64,000 bases of DNA from Vanilla planifolia. Taxonomy: Eukaryota; Streptophyta; Magnoliopsida; Asparagales; Orchidaceae. Positions 11,351 to 23,240 of this stretch are shown here, in pieces (position 1 is the stretch's first letter; each line of letters starts with the position of its first letter). The translations under genes and the position numbers were made by a program. The notes beneath the pieces are model-generated. The model was not told the DNA's origin. It saw only the letters and a list, made by a program, of their open reading frames with translations, and did not search any database. The DNA lies in NCBI GenBank assembly GCA_023846275.1, contig JAIUJO010000072.1, positions 1,695,599 through 1,759,598 of the forward strand, given 5' to 3'.

Positions 11351-14300
11351 TGTGTGTGATGGTCCATTTTTGTGTCTGTTTATGCATGTGTGTGCCTTTG
11401 TGTCAGTGTGTTCATGTGTGTGCATGTGCATGTGTTCGATTATGTGTGTAGGTTTATGTGCTTATTTGTTTGTGCCTTTGTGTGTGCTTGTGTGTGTGCA
11501 TGGGTGTATGCATTCATGTGCATGTGTGCCTATGTGAGTATGTGTCTATGTGTGTGTCTATAGATGTGTGTATGCATATGCATATGTATATATATGTGTG
11601 TGTGTGTCTCTACATGTGCATGTGTGTACCTATTTGTGTGTGTTGTGCATTTGTGGTAGTGGACACACACACATGGGTTTCATGCATGCACGTCTGTGCA
11701 TATGCATGTGCCTTCTTATGTGCTTTTATTTGTCTTTGCATGTGTGTGTTGGTGCATGTCTATGTTCCTTTTTGTGTTTGTGCGTATGTGTGTCAGTTTG
11801 TTTGTGCTTGTCTGTGCATGTATGTGTGTTGTTGTGCACATACGTGTGTGTACATGTGTGTGTGTGTATGTGCATGTGGATGTGTACATGCGGATGTGTA
11901 CATGCATGTGTGTATGTTTGCATGTATGTGTGTGTACATGTGTGGAAGTGTGTGGGGGTGTGTGTTTGAATGCATGTGTTTTTACATGTAAGTGTGCACA
12001 TGCATACATGAGGATGTGCATATGCATGTGCACACACATGCAGGTGTGTATGTTTGTGTGTGTTCATTGTTGTGGGTGTTTGTGGCTATTCATGTGTGTG
12101 CGTGTGCTTGTGCATGACTACATGTGGGTATGTGTGCGAATGTGTACACGAGCACATGTGTGTGTGAATGTGTGTGATTGTACAAATGTTTCTACATGTG
12201 CATGCACATTTGTGTGTATGCATGCATGTGTGGTGTCCTTATGTGGTTGTGTGTGTCTATATGTGCATGTGTGTACATGTGTGAGTGCATCCATATGTAG
12301 GTGAGTTTGTGCATGCACATGTATGTGCTTGTGTGTTATTGCACAAGCATGTTTGTGTGCATGTGTGTGTGCACATGTATCTATGTGGATATGTGTGTAC
12401 ATGTGTATGTATGTGTATGTATGCGAGTGTGTTAGTGTGTCTATATGCTCCCACATGTGTGTGCACGTGCATGCGTGTGTGTGCATGTGTACATGGGTGA
12501 CTTTATGTATTTTTGAGTGAGTGTGTGTGCATGTGTGCATGTTTTATTATGGGAGTGTGTGCATGTGTATGTGTTCTAGTGTGCATGTGCTTTTGTGCGA
12601 GTGCATGAGTGTGCTTGCACACATGTGTGTGCATGTGCACGTGTGTGTTTGTGAATGCACATGAGTGCATGTGTGTGTTCATGTGCATGTGATTATGTGT
12701 CGTTGTGTGTGTCCATGCAACTATGTACATGTGGGTGCATACAAGTGTGTGCTCATTTTCATGTGCGTTTGTGTTTGTGCATATTTGTGTGTTGTGTGCT
12801 CGTGTAGATGTGTGCATGCATGTGTGTTAGCTTGTGTGCATGTGTGCTTATGTTTAAGTTTGTGTGTGTGTGTGCTTATGCTTGTCTTTATATTCCTATG
12901 TGTGTCTGTGTGTAAGTATATTTTTTCTTGTTTGTGTATATGTGTGTATTATTGTGTATATGTGTGTATTTGTGCATGTGTGTGTAGGTTTATGAGTGTG
13001 CATGTGCATGTTTTTTCATGTGTGTGTGTGTGGGGGGGTGTGTATGAGTGTTTTTGTGCATGTGTGTGTTTCTATGTATGTGGGTGTGTGTGCATGTGTT
13101 GGTGTTTGTGTGTGTGGGTGTTTGTGTGCACATGTGAGTGAGTGTGTGTGTTTATGCATGTGTATGTTTGCATGCTAGCATATGTGTGTGTTGGTGAATG
13201 TGTGTTTGTTTGTGTGCATGTGTGTGCATATGTGCATGTCTATATATGCACGTGCATGTATGTGTTTACATGCACGTGTGTGTGTGTGTGTGCATGTGGA
13301 CATTTTAAATTGTCTACATATGTAGGAGTACATGCATATGTGTGTGCATATGTGTATGTGTGTATATTTTTGTTTGTTTGTGTAGGCATGTGTGTCTGTA
13401 TGTATGTGTGTATGAGTGTAACTATTTGTGTGCATGTGTTGGTGCATGTGTGTGTGTGTGCATGCATGTGTGTGGGTGTTTGTGTTAGTCTATGTACATG
13501 TATATGTATGTGTGTGGGCATATGTGTGTGCTTGCATGTGTATGTGTGCTTGTATGCATCATAGTGTGTGTTCATGTGTATGTGCATGTGTGTTTGCTTT
13601 TATGCATATGTTTGTATGTGTGATTATGTATTCACATGTGTGTTTATACATTTGTGCATATGTGTGAGCATGTACTCATGATGTGGGTTTGTTCAAGCAT
13701 GCATGTGTGTGTGTGTGTGAATGTATGTGGGGGTGTGTGTGTGATTACGTTTGTGTGCATGCATATGTTTGTATACATGTATACGTGAGTGTGTGCATGT
13801 GCATATGTGCTAATGCTTAAGCATATGTTCAAGCACCTGTGGATGTGCATGTGTGCACATGCAAGTGCATGCATGGGTACACATGTCTATGCATGAGCAT
13901 GCTTAGCTATGCATGTTTGTGCATGCACATATGTGTATGCATGTGTGTTTGAATATGTGATCATGTGATTTGTGCATGTGTATGTGCCTGTCTACATTGG
14001 TACTCGAGTGTGTAAGCATAGGTGCATGTTTCTATGCATGCTTGTGTGTCTATCCCTATGGATGTGCATGCATATGAGTGTGTTTGTGTGTGCATGTGTG
14101 TCTTTGTTAAGCATGTGTATGTGTGTGCATGTGCCTATGTGGACATGTGAGTGTGTGTGCACATGTGTGTGCATGATCGTGTGTGTGCAAATCTATGTTT
14201 TTCCAAGTTTGTCTATTGGTGTATGTATGTGAGCATATCTATGTGTATATGTACATATGTTTATGTGCATGTGTGCACGTGTATGTGCATGAGTGTCTAT

Positions 14301-17300
14301 ATGTGTGTGCATGCATGCATGTATGCACATGAATACATATGTGTGTCCATGTGTGCTCATGTATATGTGTGTATGTTTGCGTGTACTTGTGCACGTGTTA
14401 ATGTGTTTGTGCATGTGTATGTGTATATGTGTGCATTACATGTGCATGTGTGTGTTTGTGCTTGGGCATGTCTATGCATGAGTGTGTATGTGTGTGTGTC
14501 TATACATTTGTGCAACTACATGCATCTGTGTATGTCAGTGTGTCTGTGTGTCTATAAGCTTGCAAGGACATGAGTAAGTGTGGTTGTGTGTTAATGTTTG
14601 TGTATATGTGTGTGTGCATACATGGGTTATGCATGTGTGAGTGCATGTGTGTTGGCATGACCATGTGTGTGTGCATGTCTATGTGCAATCATGTGTACAT
14701 GTGTGTTTGTGTGCGTGAGTGCATATGCCTGTGTGTATGTGGGTGCGAGTGAATAAGTGTGTGCAAGTGCATGTTTGGGTGCGTGTGTGTGTGCACATTT
14801 ATGCATGTTTCATTGTTTTTGTGGACATGCATGTTTGTGTGTGGACCTATGTTTGTGTGTGTGCTTATGTATGTGTGTATGTCTGTGTTTGTGCATATGT
14901 GGTAGCATAATGTGTATGTGTGTGTGTGTGTGTGCATTCCTATGCATTAGTATATGTGTGCACTCATATGTTTGTGCTTTTGTGTGTGCATGAGTGCTTT
15001 TGTGTGTATGTGACTATGTGTGGGCAAGTGTGAGTTCATATGTGTGCACATGTGTGTGTTCCTTTGGTGTGTGTGCTTGTTCATGTGCATCTATGTTTAT
15101 TGTGCTATTATTGGTGCATGTGTGTGTGTGCATGCATGTTGTGTGTTGGTGCAAACGTGTTTTTTGTGTGTGTGGGTATGAGTGCTTTAGTTCTTATTTG
15201 TATCTATGTGCATGTTTGTGTGTGTGTGCTTGGCTATGTATGTCTGGGCGTGTTAATGTACATGCATGTACATTACCATTTGGTATGTGTGTTTGCTTAT
15301 GTGTGCATGTGCATGTGTATGTTTGGGTGTCTGTCGGTATTTGATTTTAGTTCTGTGCGTGAGTGCTTGCGTTTGCATGCGTGTGGGTTTGCGAGTGTGT
15401 GTCTGTGTGTCTGCACGTGTGTTCATGTCTGTGTGCCTATGTTTTCTAGTCCAAGTGCATCTGTGCATGTTCATTCCCAAGTGTGTGAGAGTGTACATGT
15501 GTGCATATGTCTATGCATATGTGTGTATGTGTGCCTGTATATGTGCCTGTTTGTGTGTGTATATGCATATGTGATTTCACATACATGTGAGTGTGTGTGT
15601 GTGCAATTGTGTTTTTGTGTGAGTGTGTGTATGCATGTGCATATGCATGCATTTATTTGTGTGCGTGAGCATGTGTGTGTGTGTACATGCATGCATGTGT
15701 TAATGTGTGTGTGTGCATATGTGTATGTCTGCATCTGTGCTTACTTCTTTGCTTATGTGTTGCTATATGTGTGTGTGTGTGTATGCCTGTATGCACGCAT
15801 GCTTCTATTCATGAGCATATGTGTGTACTTTTTGGTACGCTTGCATGTCAATGGGTGTGTGTGTGGGTCTATGCATGTGTGTGTATGTGTGTGTTTGTGT
15901 ATAGATGTGTTTGTAAGTCTATGTGTGTGCATGTGTGTATGCATGAGTGCGTGTTTACATGTGCATATGTTTTTGTATGTGTGTGTGTGTGAGAGTGAGT
16001 GCATGTTTGTGTGTAGAAGTGTGTGTGTGCATACATGTATGTGTTTGCACTTGTGTACATGTGTGTGTGGATTGCATATGTGTGTGTATGTGTAGGCATG
16101 CATGTGTGTATGTGCATGTGTGCATGCTTACTCTTTTGCTTGTGTCTGTATGCATATGGGTGCATGTGCATGAATGTGTATGTGATTATATGTTTGCATG
16201 TGAGTGTCTTCTTGTGCATGCTTGTGAGTGTGCATGTGTGTGTATGTGAGTACACGGGTGTGTATTTATGTGCACGTACATTTGTGTTTGTGTGCGTGTT
16301 TGTGTTTGGGTGCATGTGTGTGTGTGTGATCTTGTGTGAGTGCATATGTATGTGTGTGTGGTTGTGCATGTGTAATTGGTACACAAATGTGTGAGCATGT
16401 GCATACGCATTTGCATTTGTGTCTATGTTTATGAGCATATGTATTTGTGCATATGTTTGCATGCATGTTTGAGTGTTTGTGTTGTCATGCACATGTGTGT
16501 ATGCATGCATCTTTCTGTGTATGTTTGTGAGCATGTTTCTGCCTATGTGTGCACGTGTGTGTGAGCAAGTGCATGTGTTTGTGTGTGTTTGTGCTTGTCA
16601 TCTTGTGCATCCATGTGTGTACTTGTGCATGTGGGCATGTGTGTATATAAATATGAGTGTGTGCATGTAGGCATGCATATGTGTGCATATGTATGTGCCT
16701 TTATGTGTGCATGTGCATATGCATTTGTTTGTGCATACTTTTGTGTGTATGCTCATGTGTGTGTGTATAAGCATGTATGTGCATGTGCATATGTGTGCTT
16801 TTTATGTGTGTGTGTGTACATGTGTGCATGTTTGTTCTTGTGTGTGTACGTGTGCTAGTGCATGTGTGTTTGTGTGACATGCAAGTGTACAAGCATGCAT
16901 GTGTGTATGGGTGGGTGTGCATGCACATGTTTGTGTGTGTATTCATGTATGTATTTTTGCTTATTTGTATGCATGTGTGTAAGTGCTTGCATATGGGTTT
17001 ATCCATGTCATTTTTGTGTGTGTGTGAGTATGAGTGCATGTAGATGTTCGTGTGTGTGTGTGTGGACGTGTGTGCATGTGCATATGTGTGTGTCGATGCA
17101 CAGGTGTGTGTGTGTCGATGCATATGCTTATGTGTATGCATGTATATGTGTGTGTGTGTGCATAAACATTTGTGTGGGTGTGTGTATGTACCTATGTATT
17201 GGCTTGTGTTTTTCTGTGTGCGCATGTGCATACACAGGCATGGGTGTATGTGTGCACGAATGAGTGTATGTATGTCCCTATGAGTATGTTTGTATATTTC

Positions 17301-19912
17301 TATGCTTGTGTATTTGTATGTATGTGTGTGTGGTTTTTTGTGTGTCTATAGGTTTGTCCATGTGGGTGCATGCAAGTGTGTGTGTGTGCATGTGTACTGT
17401 TTGCATATATGGTTGCATGGGTGTGCATACGTGTATGTGGTAGTGTATGTGCATGTGGGTTCCTCTATTTATGTTAATATATTTATGTATGTTGGTGCAT
17501 ACGTATGTGTGTGTGCATGTGTGTATGTTAGTCTATTTTTGTTATTGCATGTATATGCATGTATGCATGCAAGTGTATGAGTGTGTGTGAGTGTGTTTGC
17601 ATGTATGTGGGTTTGCAAGTGTGTGCATGTGCATGTGTGTGTGGGGGGGTGCAAGTGGGGGGTGTAAGTGTGTATGCATGTGCTTGTGTATGTGTTTGTA
17701 TACCTATGCACCTATGTGTGTGTTTGTGTTTATGTGCTTGGGCATATCTACACACATGTGTGTGTGTTTTTGTGTATGCACATTTGTTTGTGTAATCATT
17801 AGTGTAGGTGTGTGTGTGGGTGTTTGTCTGTGTGTGTGTGCGTGCATTTGTGCATGTGGTTGTGTGCATGTATATGCTTGTGGGTGCATGTGTGTTGGTT
17901 CATGTGTTTGTGTTCTTGTGCATATGTGTTTATGTTTATGCATATGTGTTTGTGTGTGTTTTTGCATGTGTGTGTGTTCATATATGTGTGAATGTGTGTG
18001 TGTGATTGCATCTATTCATAGATGCTTATGAGTGTGTGGGTATGAGTGAATGTGTAAGTGCATATGCATGTATGTATGTGCATGTGTTCCTATGTAGGTG
18101 TGCATGAATGTGTTTGTGTGCATGTGCTTGAGTGTCTATGCAAATGTGTTGCTGTGTGTGTGAGCATGTGCGTGTGCTTGTTTGTTTGTGTCGTGTTTGT
18201 ATGGGTATGTGCTTGTGTCTGCACGTGTTTGCATATATGTGCCCACACATGTGTGTATACAAATGTTTGTGTGTGCCTATGAGTATATATCTATATGTAT
18301 GTGTGCCTATATACATGTGTATTTGTGTGTGCATGTTTGGGTTATTTTTGTTCCTACATGTGCATGCATGTCGGTGCATACAATTTTGCATGGGTGTGAG
18401 CTTGTTTCTATGTGCATGTGCAATTGTGCATGTCTATCCATTTTCGTGTTTGTGGCGAGTGCTTTTGTATGTGTGTGTGTGCGTGCATGTGTGTGTTCGT
18501 ATGCATGTGTGGTTGTGTGTGTGTGTACATGTGTCTGTGTGCATGCTCGTGTGTGCGTGGCTGCACATGCTTGTTCATGCTTTCGTGTGAGTGTGTTGTG
18601 CATGCAAGAGTGCATGGCACTATGTTGGTGGGTGTATGTGTCGATGAGTACGTGTGAGTGTCAATGTGCTTATGCACTTTTGTGTATGTGCATGTGATTA
18701 TGTTTGTGTGCATGTGTGTGTGTAAGCATTTTTGTATGTGTGCACAAGTGCCAGTATGCAAGTGAGTATGAGTGCATGTTTTTGTGTGCTATGCTTGCAT
18801 GCATGTAGGGTGTGTTTGGATGTGTATTTTTGTGTGTGGTATGCATGTGTGTGTGCATGTGTGCTTGTGTATGTGTTAGGGAATGTGCATGTGTTTGCCT
18901 ATATGTGTGCGTATTTGCTTGTGTGTGCACATTTATGTGTATGCATATGTGCTGTTTTTTGAAATCATGTGTGTATGTGTGTGTGTTTGTGTTGTTGTGT
19001 GCTTATGTGTGTATACATGCATGTGTATGCTTGTGGTTGAGTGTGTCTGCATGAGTGTGGGTTCACATGTGTGTATGTGTGTGTGTTGCATGTGTGTGGG
19101 GGATGAGTGTGTATTTGCGTGTTTGTTGACCTATGAACCATTGTGTGTATACCTGTTTATGTACATGGGCATGTGCACACAAGTGTGTGTGTTTTTATGC
19201 ATGTATGTGTATGTTTTCATTGATGTGACTATGTGTGGGTGTTTCTGTATGCATGTGTATGCATGTGCATTTGTATGCTTGTGTGCATGTTTGTGAGTAT
19301 TTGTGTGTGTGGGGAATTGTATGTATGTGTGTGTTTTTGTGCATTTGTGTGTGCACTTATGTACATGTGTGTGCATGTGTGTATGAATGAGCATACATTT
19401 GTGTGTGTGGGTGTCTGTGTGTGTATGCATTTTTTTGGGTGTGTTAGTATTTATTTGTTAGCATATGTGTGCACACAAGAGTATCTTTGTGTCATCTGGG
19501 CACATGTGTCTGTGGGAGGGTACACATGCATGTGTTTGTTAGTGTGTATTGTGATCTTATGGAAGTGTGTCTATGTGTGTGCGTACATATGTGCATGGGC
19601 ATGCATGTTATTTGTATATATGTATTTGTATCTGTGTGTTTGTCTTCGTTATGTCTATTTTCATGTGTGCATGTTTGTGTGTGCTTGTATAATTGCATGA
19701 GCTTGTGTGTGTGAATGTGTGTGTGTTTTTGTGCATGTGCATGTGAGTGTGTATGTGTGCATGTGAATGTGTTAGTGCATTCAACTTTGCTTATGCAAGT
19801 GCAAGTGTGTGTGAGTGTGTGTGCTTGTGTTTGTTCTTGTGTGTGTCTATGCACATCCATTTATATGTGTGCATGTGTGTATGTGTGAGTTTATGTGCAT
19901 GTGAGTGTGTGT

Positions 19913-19917
19913 GCATG
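19913..19917. repeat. Left target-site duplication (GCATG)
   Basis: The five bases GCATG directly before the LTR start are repeated exactly at 22891-22895. A 5-bp duplication is the usual footprint of LTR-retrotransposon integrase. GCATG is a common word of the host tract, but its exact position at both element ends supports the call. Confidence 0.9.
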
Positions 19918-20131
19918 TGTTATACCCGGTAAAATATTATAGGTTTAATCTTAAATAATTCAATTGTGGCTTAGATGATTTCAGATCGATAGTAGGATGA
20001 GCTAGGAGCTCAATTGGAGGCTATTGGAATTTCTGAAATTTTCTGGGGATTTTTCGGAGCACCGAGATTTTTTAAAAAAACGAAATTTGGATTTTTATTT
20101 TCTTTTTTTACCACGCGTGAACCGGACCGGA

Positions 20132-20202
20132 GCGGTTCAGCGAAGGAGAAGCGGTTCAGCGAAGGCGGAGCGGTTCAGCGAAGGCGGGGCGGTTCACTGA
20201 GG
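20132..20202 (+). repeat. 19-bp tandem array in the solo LTR (3.7 copies)
   Basis: Units start at 20132, 20151, 20170 and 20189 (last one partial), with consensus gcggttcagcgaaggcgga. The unit is GC-rich with intact CpGs. It lies upstream of the TATA-like site, where U3 enhancer repeats often occur in LTRs. A regulatory role is inference. Confidence 0.9.
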
Positions 20203-20360
20203 TGCGTTTGCGCGTGCGTATGGATAAGCCGCGGATAAGCGGATCGGACGGACGAGATCAGCGGTGGAGATTAACCGGCTGATCGAGTGTTAAGCGGCGT
20301 TTTTAGAAGGTCAACCGGCGCTTAATGGGTCTTAACGGGTTATTACCGGTTTAAGCTGGG

Positions 20361-20367
20361 TATTTAA
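20361..20367 (+). promoter_or_regulatory. Possible TATA box of the solo LTR
   Basis: TATTTAA within a GC-rich stretch, about 160 bases downstream of the 19-bp array and just before ctgttagggtttcg. Its position about 0.44 kb into the LTR is plausible for a U3 promoter. No other support is visible. Confidence 0.3.
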
Positions 20368-20574
20368 CCCGAACTATTCGGCTGTTAGGGTTTCGAACGG
20401 CGGTTAGAGGCGTAGCGTTCGAGGCGAACGGCGATAATTTCCGGCAGCCTTTCAAGGGGCTTTTGATAACCGGAGATTCACGGGACAGAGGCGAACATTT
20501 TGGTACCGGTTTCGTTCGGCGAGGAGTTGCGGTTGGTCGCGTGCGGGCTTCACCGTCGCCGGCGACGAGCAAAG

Positions 20575-20758
20575 GTAGGAAATTCAGTCTAAATTAATTA
20601 ATTAGCAAATTAAAATATGGATTATTTTGCTAATTGTAGGAAATTCAGTCTAAATTGATTAATTAGCAAATTAAAATATGGATTATTTTTCAAATTGTAG
20701 GAAATTCAGATTTAAATTAGTTATTTAGCAAATTAAAAATATGGATTATTTTGCAAAT
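20575..20758 (+). repeat. 61-bp tandem array in the solo LTR (3 copies)
   Basis: Copies start at 20575, 20636 and 20697, each opening gtaggaaattcag and carrying attagcaaattaaa and atatggattatttt. The array is AT-rich and follows directly on the GC-rich section, so base composition switches sharply near 20575. Copies 1 and 2 are nearly identical; copy 3 has a few changes. Confidence 0.95.
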
Positions 20759-21810
20759 AGCTACCGGAGCAAGCGGATTATGGTTTTTGAAATTGATTAA
20801 TGCAAATTATTGATTTTAGCATTTTAGGGTTTTCAGAAAATTATACCCGCCGAATTAGGAAATTTTACCGAGGATGTGTTGATTCGATTATGTGCTTTAA
20901 TCATGTTAAGATAGTATCAAATGCTGAAATTTGTTTAATTTCATAGATTGTTAAAATGGGGATCGGATGAAACTTCGGAGGAAATTTTGATTTAACCTTA
21001 GAAATTAGTGGCATTATTGAAACATTAGGATAGTACGAACATCGGATTTTGTTTCTCCTTGATCTCGGTCGCCGGAAATCGACAGGGAAAACGGAATTTT
21101 CCCGGAGGAATCGTCGGCTAGGGTTTCGCGGGTGCCGGGCGGAGGAAGGAGATGGATTAGATTAATTACGGTCTAGTTAATTAAGTAATTGTAATTATTC
21201 AATATTTATTAATAATTAAATGCTAAACGTCGGCTGGAAATTTGGATTAAATATTCGACCGGTGGGTTCTTGATTCAGCGCGAAGACCCGAACCGATGGC
21301 GAGATCCGGTTCAAGAGATTCAGCGCGGACGAACGGCGCGGCGCGGAGGAAAATTTAATTTCGGAAATTAATCCGAATTTTTGGAAAAAGGATATATGTG
21401 GAATTTAAATTTTATTCGGAAATTTATTCCGAATTTCGGAGAATGGATAAAGGGCGGAAATTGATTTTGGAATTTAAAAATTTCCTGAAGTGAGAAAAAG
21501 GTGATTTTAGGAAATCACATAGCCAAGTTGAAATTGACTGTTGGAAATTATCCATAAATTCAGTGCAGCTAGATTAGTTGGAAGGAAGTGTGACACTTGG
21601 GTAAGTACTACCAGAATAGTCAGAATTTTGGTACAGTTTGTGTTGCTTGGATGGCAATGGCATGGTTTGAGTCAGTTTACTCAGTGTTGGCATATTTCAC
21701 GGATTGGCATATTGGACCGGACTACTATAGACCCTATATGATGTTTTAGGGTAGTTGTGGTAGGTAACTGTGCGGTTCAGACTTAGCTTCCACAGTATAC
21801 ATGTGACTGG

Positions 21811-22030
21811 TAGGCGCCATGCGTGTTTCGAGATGGGCAATCCCACTGGCATGCTTTGCCTAGGCGCCATGCATGTTTCGAGATGGGCAATCCCACTGGC
21901 ATGCTACATAGACGCTGAGGTGTCGGGTGCTAGGCGTTATGATGCGTGTTTCGAGATGGGCGTATCCCACTGGCATGCTTTGCCTAAGCGCCATGCATGT
22001 TTCGAGATGGGCGATCCCACTGGCATGCTA
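21811..22030 (+). repeat. Four ~50-bp modules in a pair-of-pairs array in the solo LTR
   Basis: Modules start at 21811, 21861, 21931 and 21985. Each contains gtttcgagatgggc, a short loop and then tcccactggcatgc. Modules 1 and 3 end in tttgcc; modules 2 and 4 end in a different word after ggcatgcta. The array is therefore a ~120-bp pair duplicated once. Each module has GGG/CCC arms and CATGC words at both ends, so a small hairpin is possible. Confidence 0.9.
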
Positions 22031-22834
22031 CCTGGAAGCTCAGAGGAGAGCTACTGTGGTGTGACTGGGGTGACTGTGGTTGGTCGGAGTCTGGAACTGA
22101 GAGTGCCTTTCCACCCTACATTGTTATACTGTATTCCTATACTCTTGCTATTATTCTTCTCTTGCATGTGAGTTTTTACTAGCTGTCTTTCCTACTGGGC
22201 GTAGCTCACTCCTTTATTATCTATATTTTTCCAGCGGCTCGACAGCCTTGACGCCACCCAGATTAGGTGGGATCGTGGTCAGCAGGCTAGTGGAGGATAT
22301 CTAATCTGTGATTTTCTAAGACATTTTGGTTAGTGTGATTGATACTATTGGATGTATTCAGGGAGACTGTTATTCTTATGTCATGTAATATGTGAGGGTG
22401 ATTCTGACTTATGTATCTAGTTGGATGATATTGTATTTGTTGGACTTGGATCTTATTCTTGTGATGCAGTTCCATTCACTGTTTTACTTTATTGTCTTGG
22501 TGGTATAGTGTGTGGAGTGCCATATTTTATCTGAGGATGTTATGTATTTTATTTTTGATGGTGAGGTCATTACATGACTATGGAACTTAACCGTGGGGAT
22601 TCAGACTTCTATTAGATCGGTTCTCCTACCGGTATGGGTTAGGAGTATGGGGTCTAGTATGAGTAACATTGCGCGAGTCCATCTGTTAATTCAGGAGTCA
22701 TGAACCTGATTTGACGGTGTACCCGGGAGATGGGATCCACATTGTTAAGGAAAGTAGGTGTGTAATGATGTGTTATATCCTATGTTTTTTGTAGGCTACT
22801 CAGGTTGGTATGGGACGATCTGAGCTGTCTATAT

Positions 22835-22880
22835 GCAAAAAAAAAAAATATGCCAAAAAAATCAGCCTAGGAAAAAAATG
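22835..22880 (+). other. A-rich stretch near the 3' end of the solo LTR
   Basis: Three A runs of 7-12 bases within 46 bases just before the terminal GGTGTAACA. In an intact element such a run could lie in U5 or near polyadenylation. No AATAAA is visible next to it. Confidence 0.5.
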
Positions 22881-22890
22881 GGGTGTAACA

Positions 22891-22895
22891 GCATG
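22891..22895. repeat. Right target-site duplication (GCATG)
   Basis: Exact copy of 19913-19917 directly after the terminal TAACA. The TG-rich tract resumes immediately. Confidence 0.9.
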
Positions 22896-23099
22896 CGTAC
22901 ATGCTTGTGTACTTATGTTGGTTTATATGTGTGCGTGTATGTCATGTGTGTGTACATGTGTTTGTGTGTGTGTGTGTGTGTGGAAACTTCTTCAAGTGTA
23001 GTGGGTGTGCAAGTCTATGTGCATGTGTGTACATGTGTGTGTGTATGTGTTTGTGCTTGTGTGTGTGAGCATATATGCATTTGTTTGTGTGTGAGTGTA

Positions 23100-23240
23100 T
23101 CGATATTTGCATGCATCTTAGTGTTTGAATGCGAGTGTGTTTATACATGTATGTGTGTATGTGAGTTTGCACATTAATGTGTGTGTTTGTGAATTTTTAG
23201 TGTGTGAGTGCATCCATGTGTAGATGTATTCATGCATGTG
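23100..23240 (+). repeat. Higher-order repeat segment H4, copy 1
   Basis: Holds tgcatgcatcttagtgtttg and, downstream, tgtgtgagtgcatccatg. Both words recur at 29050-29170, where their order is reversed. This suggests a circularly permuted or tandem arrangement rather than a simple copy. Confidence 0.45.

Larger units (their letters stand above)
139..19917 (+). repeat. Giant degenerate TG-rich tract, left part
   Basis: Nearly 19.8 kb in which the + strand is built from TG, CA and TA dinucleotides in pyrimidine-purine alternation, with typical words such as tgtgcatgtgtg, gtatgtgtg and acatgtg. Pure (TG)n runs are short, at most about 25 bases, so this is not a plain microsatellite. C is almost always followed by A, and CG is visibly rarer than CA or TA. 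Small non-TG islands and irregular landmarks occur and recur at 4-5 kb spacing. Long alternating Y-R sequence is known to favour Z-DNA; that it does so here is inference. Open frames on both strands follow from the composition and show no conserved domain, so no gene is called. Confidence 0.95.
19918..22890 (+). mobile_element. Solo LTR of a long-LTR retrotransposon, probably Ty3/gypsy
   Basis: A 2973-bp unit starting TGTTATACCCGG and ending GGTGTAACA, with perfect 5-bp inverted ends (TGTTA/TAACA) and a perfect 5-bp target duplication. TG-rich tract continues in the same polarity on both sides, so the unit was inserted into pre-existing tract. No primer-binding site, polypurine tract, gag-pol sequence or second LTR is visible inside, so it reads as a solo LTR left by LTR-LTR recombination. 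The 5' third is GC- and CpG-rich (about 20110-20570, plus 21050-21330), unlike everything else in the window, and this suggests recent origin. Three internal tandem arrays are listed separately. The ~3 kb length and the end sequence fit long-LTR Ty3/gypsy lineages such as Tekay/Del or Tat/Ogre. That lineage assignment is inference without coding sequence. The + orientation assumes the TATA-like site at 20361 is real. Confidence 0.9.

Noticed and set aside
15040..16095. 351-codon open frame on +, Cys/Val/Met-rich
   Set aside because: It is a direct translation of degenerate (TG)n. Overlapping frames of the same composition exist on both strands across the whole tract. No domain, signal or codon structure is visible.
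20014..20572. Open frames 20014-20238 (+) and 20351-20572 (-) inside the solo LTR
   Set aside because: They lie in the CpG-rich part of the LTR and overlap the 19-bp array or candidate promoter. No known domain is seen, and GC-rich sequence has few stops.
21770..22171. 133-codon open frame over the ~50-bp modules
   Set aside because: Its apparent peptide repeats are the DNA modules read in frame. The modules also differ in length by non-multiples of three, which argues against coding selection.
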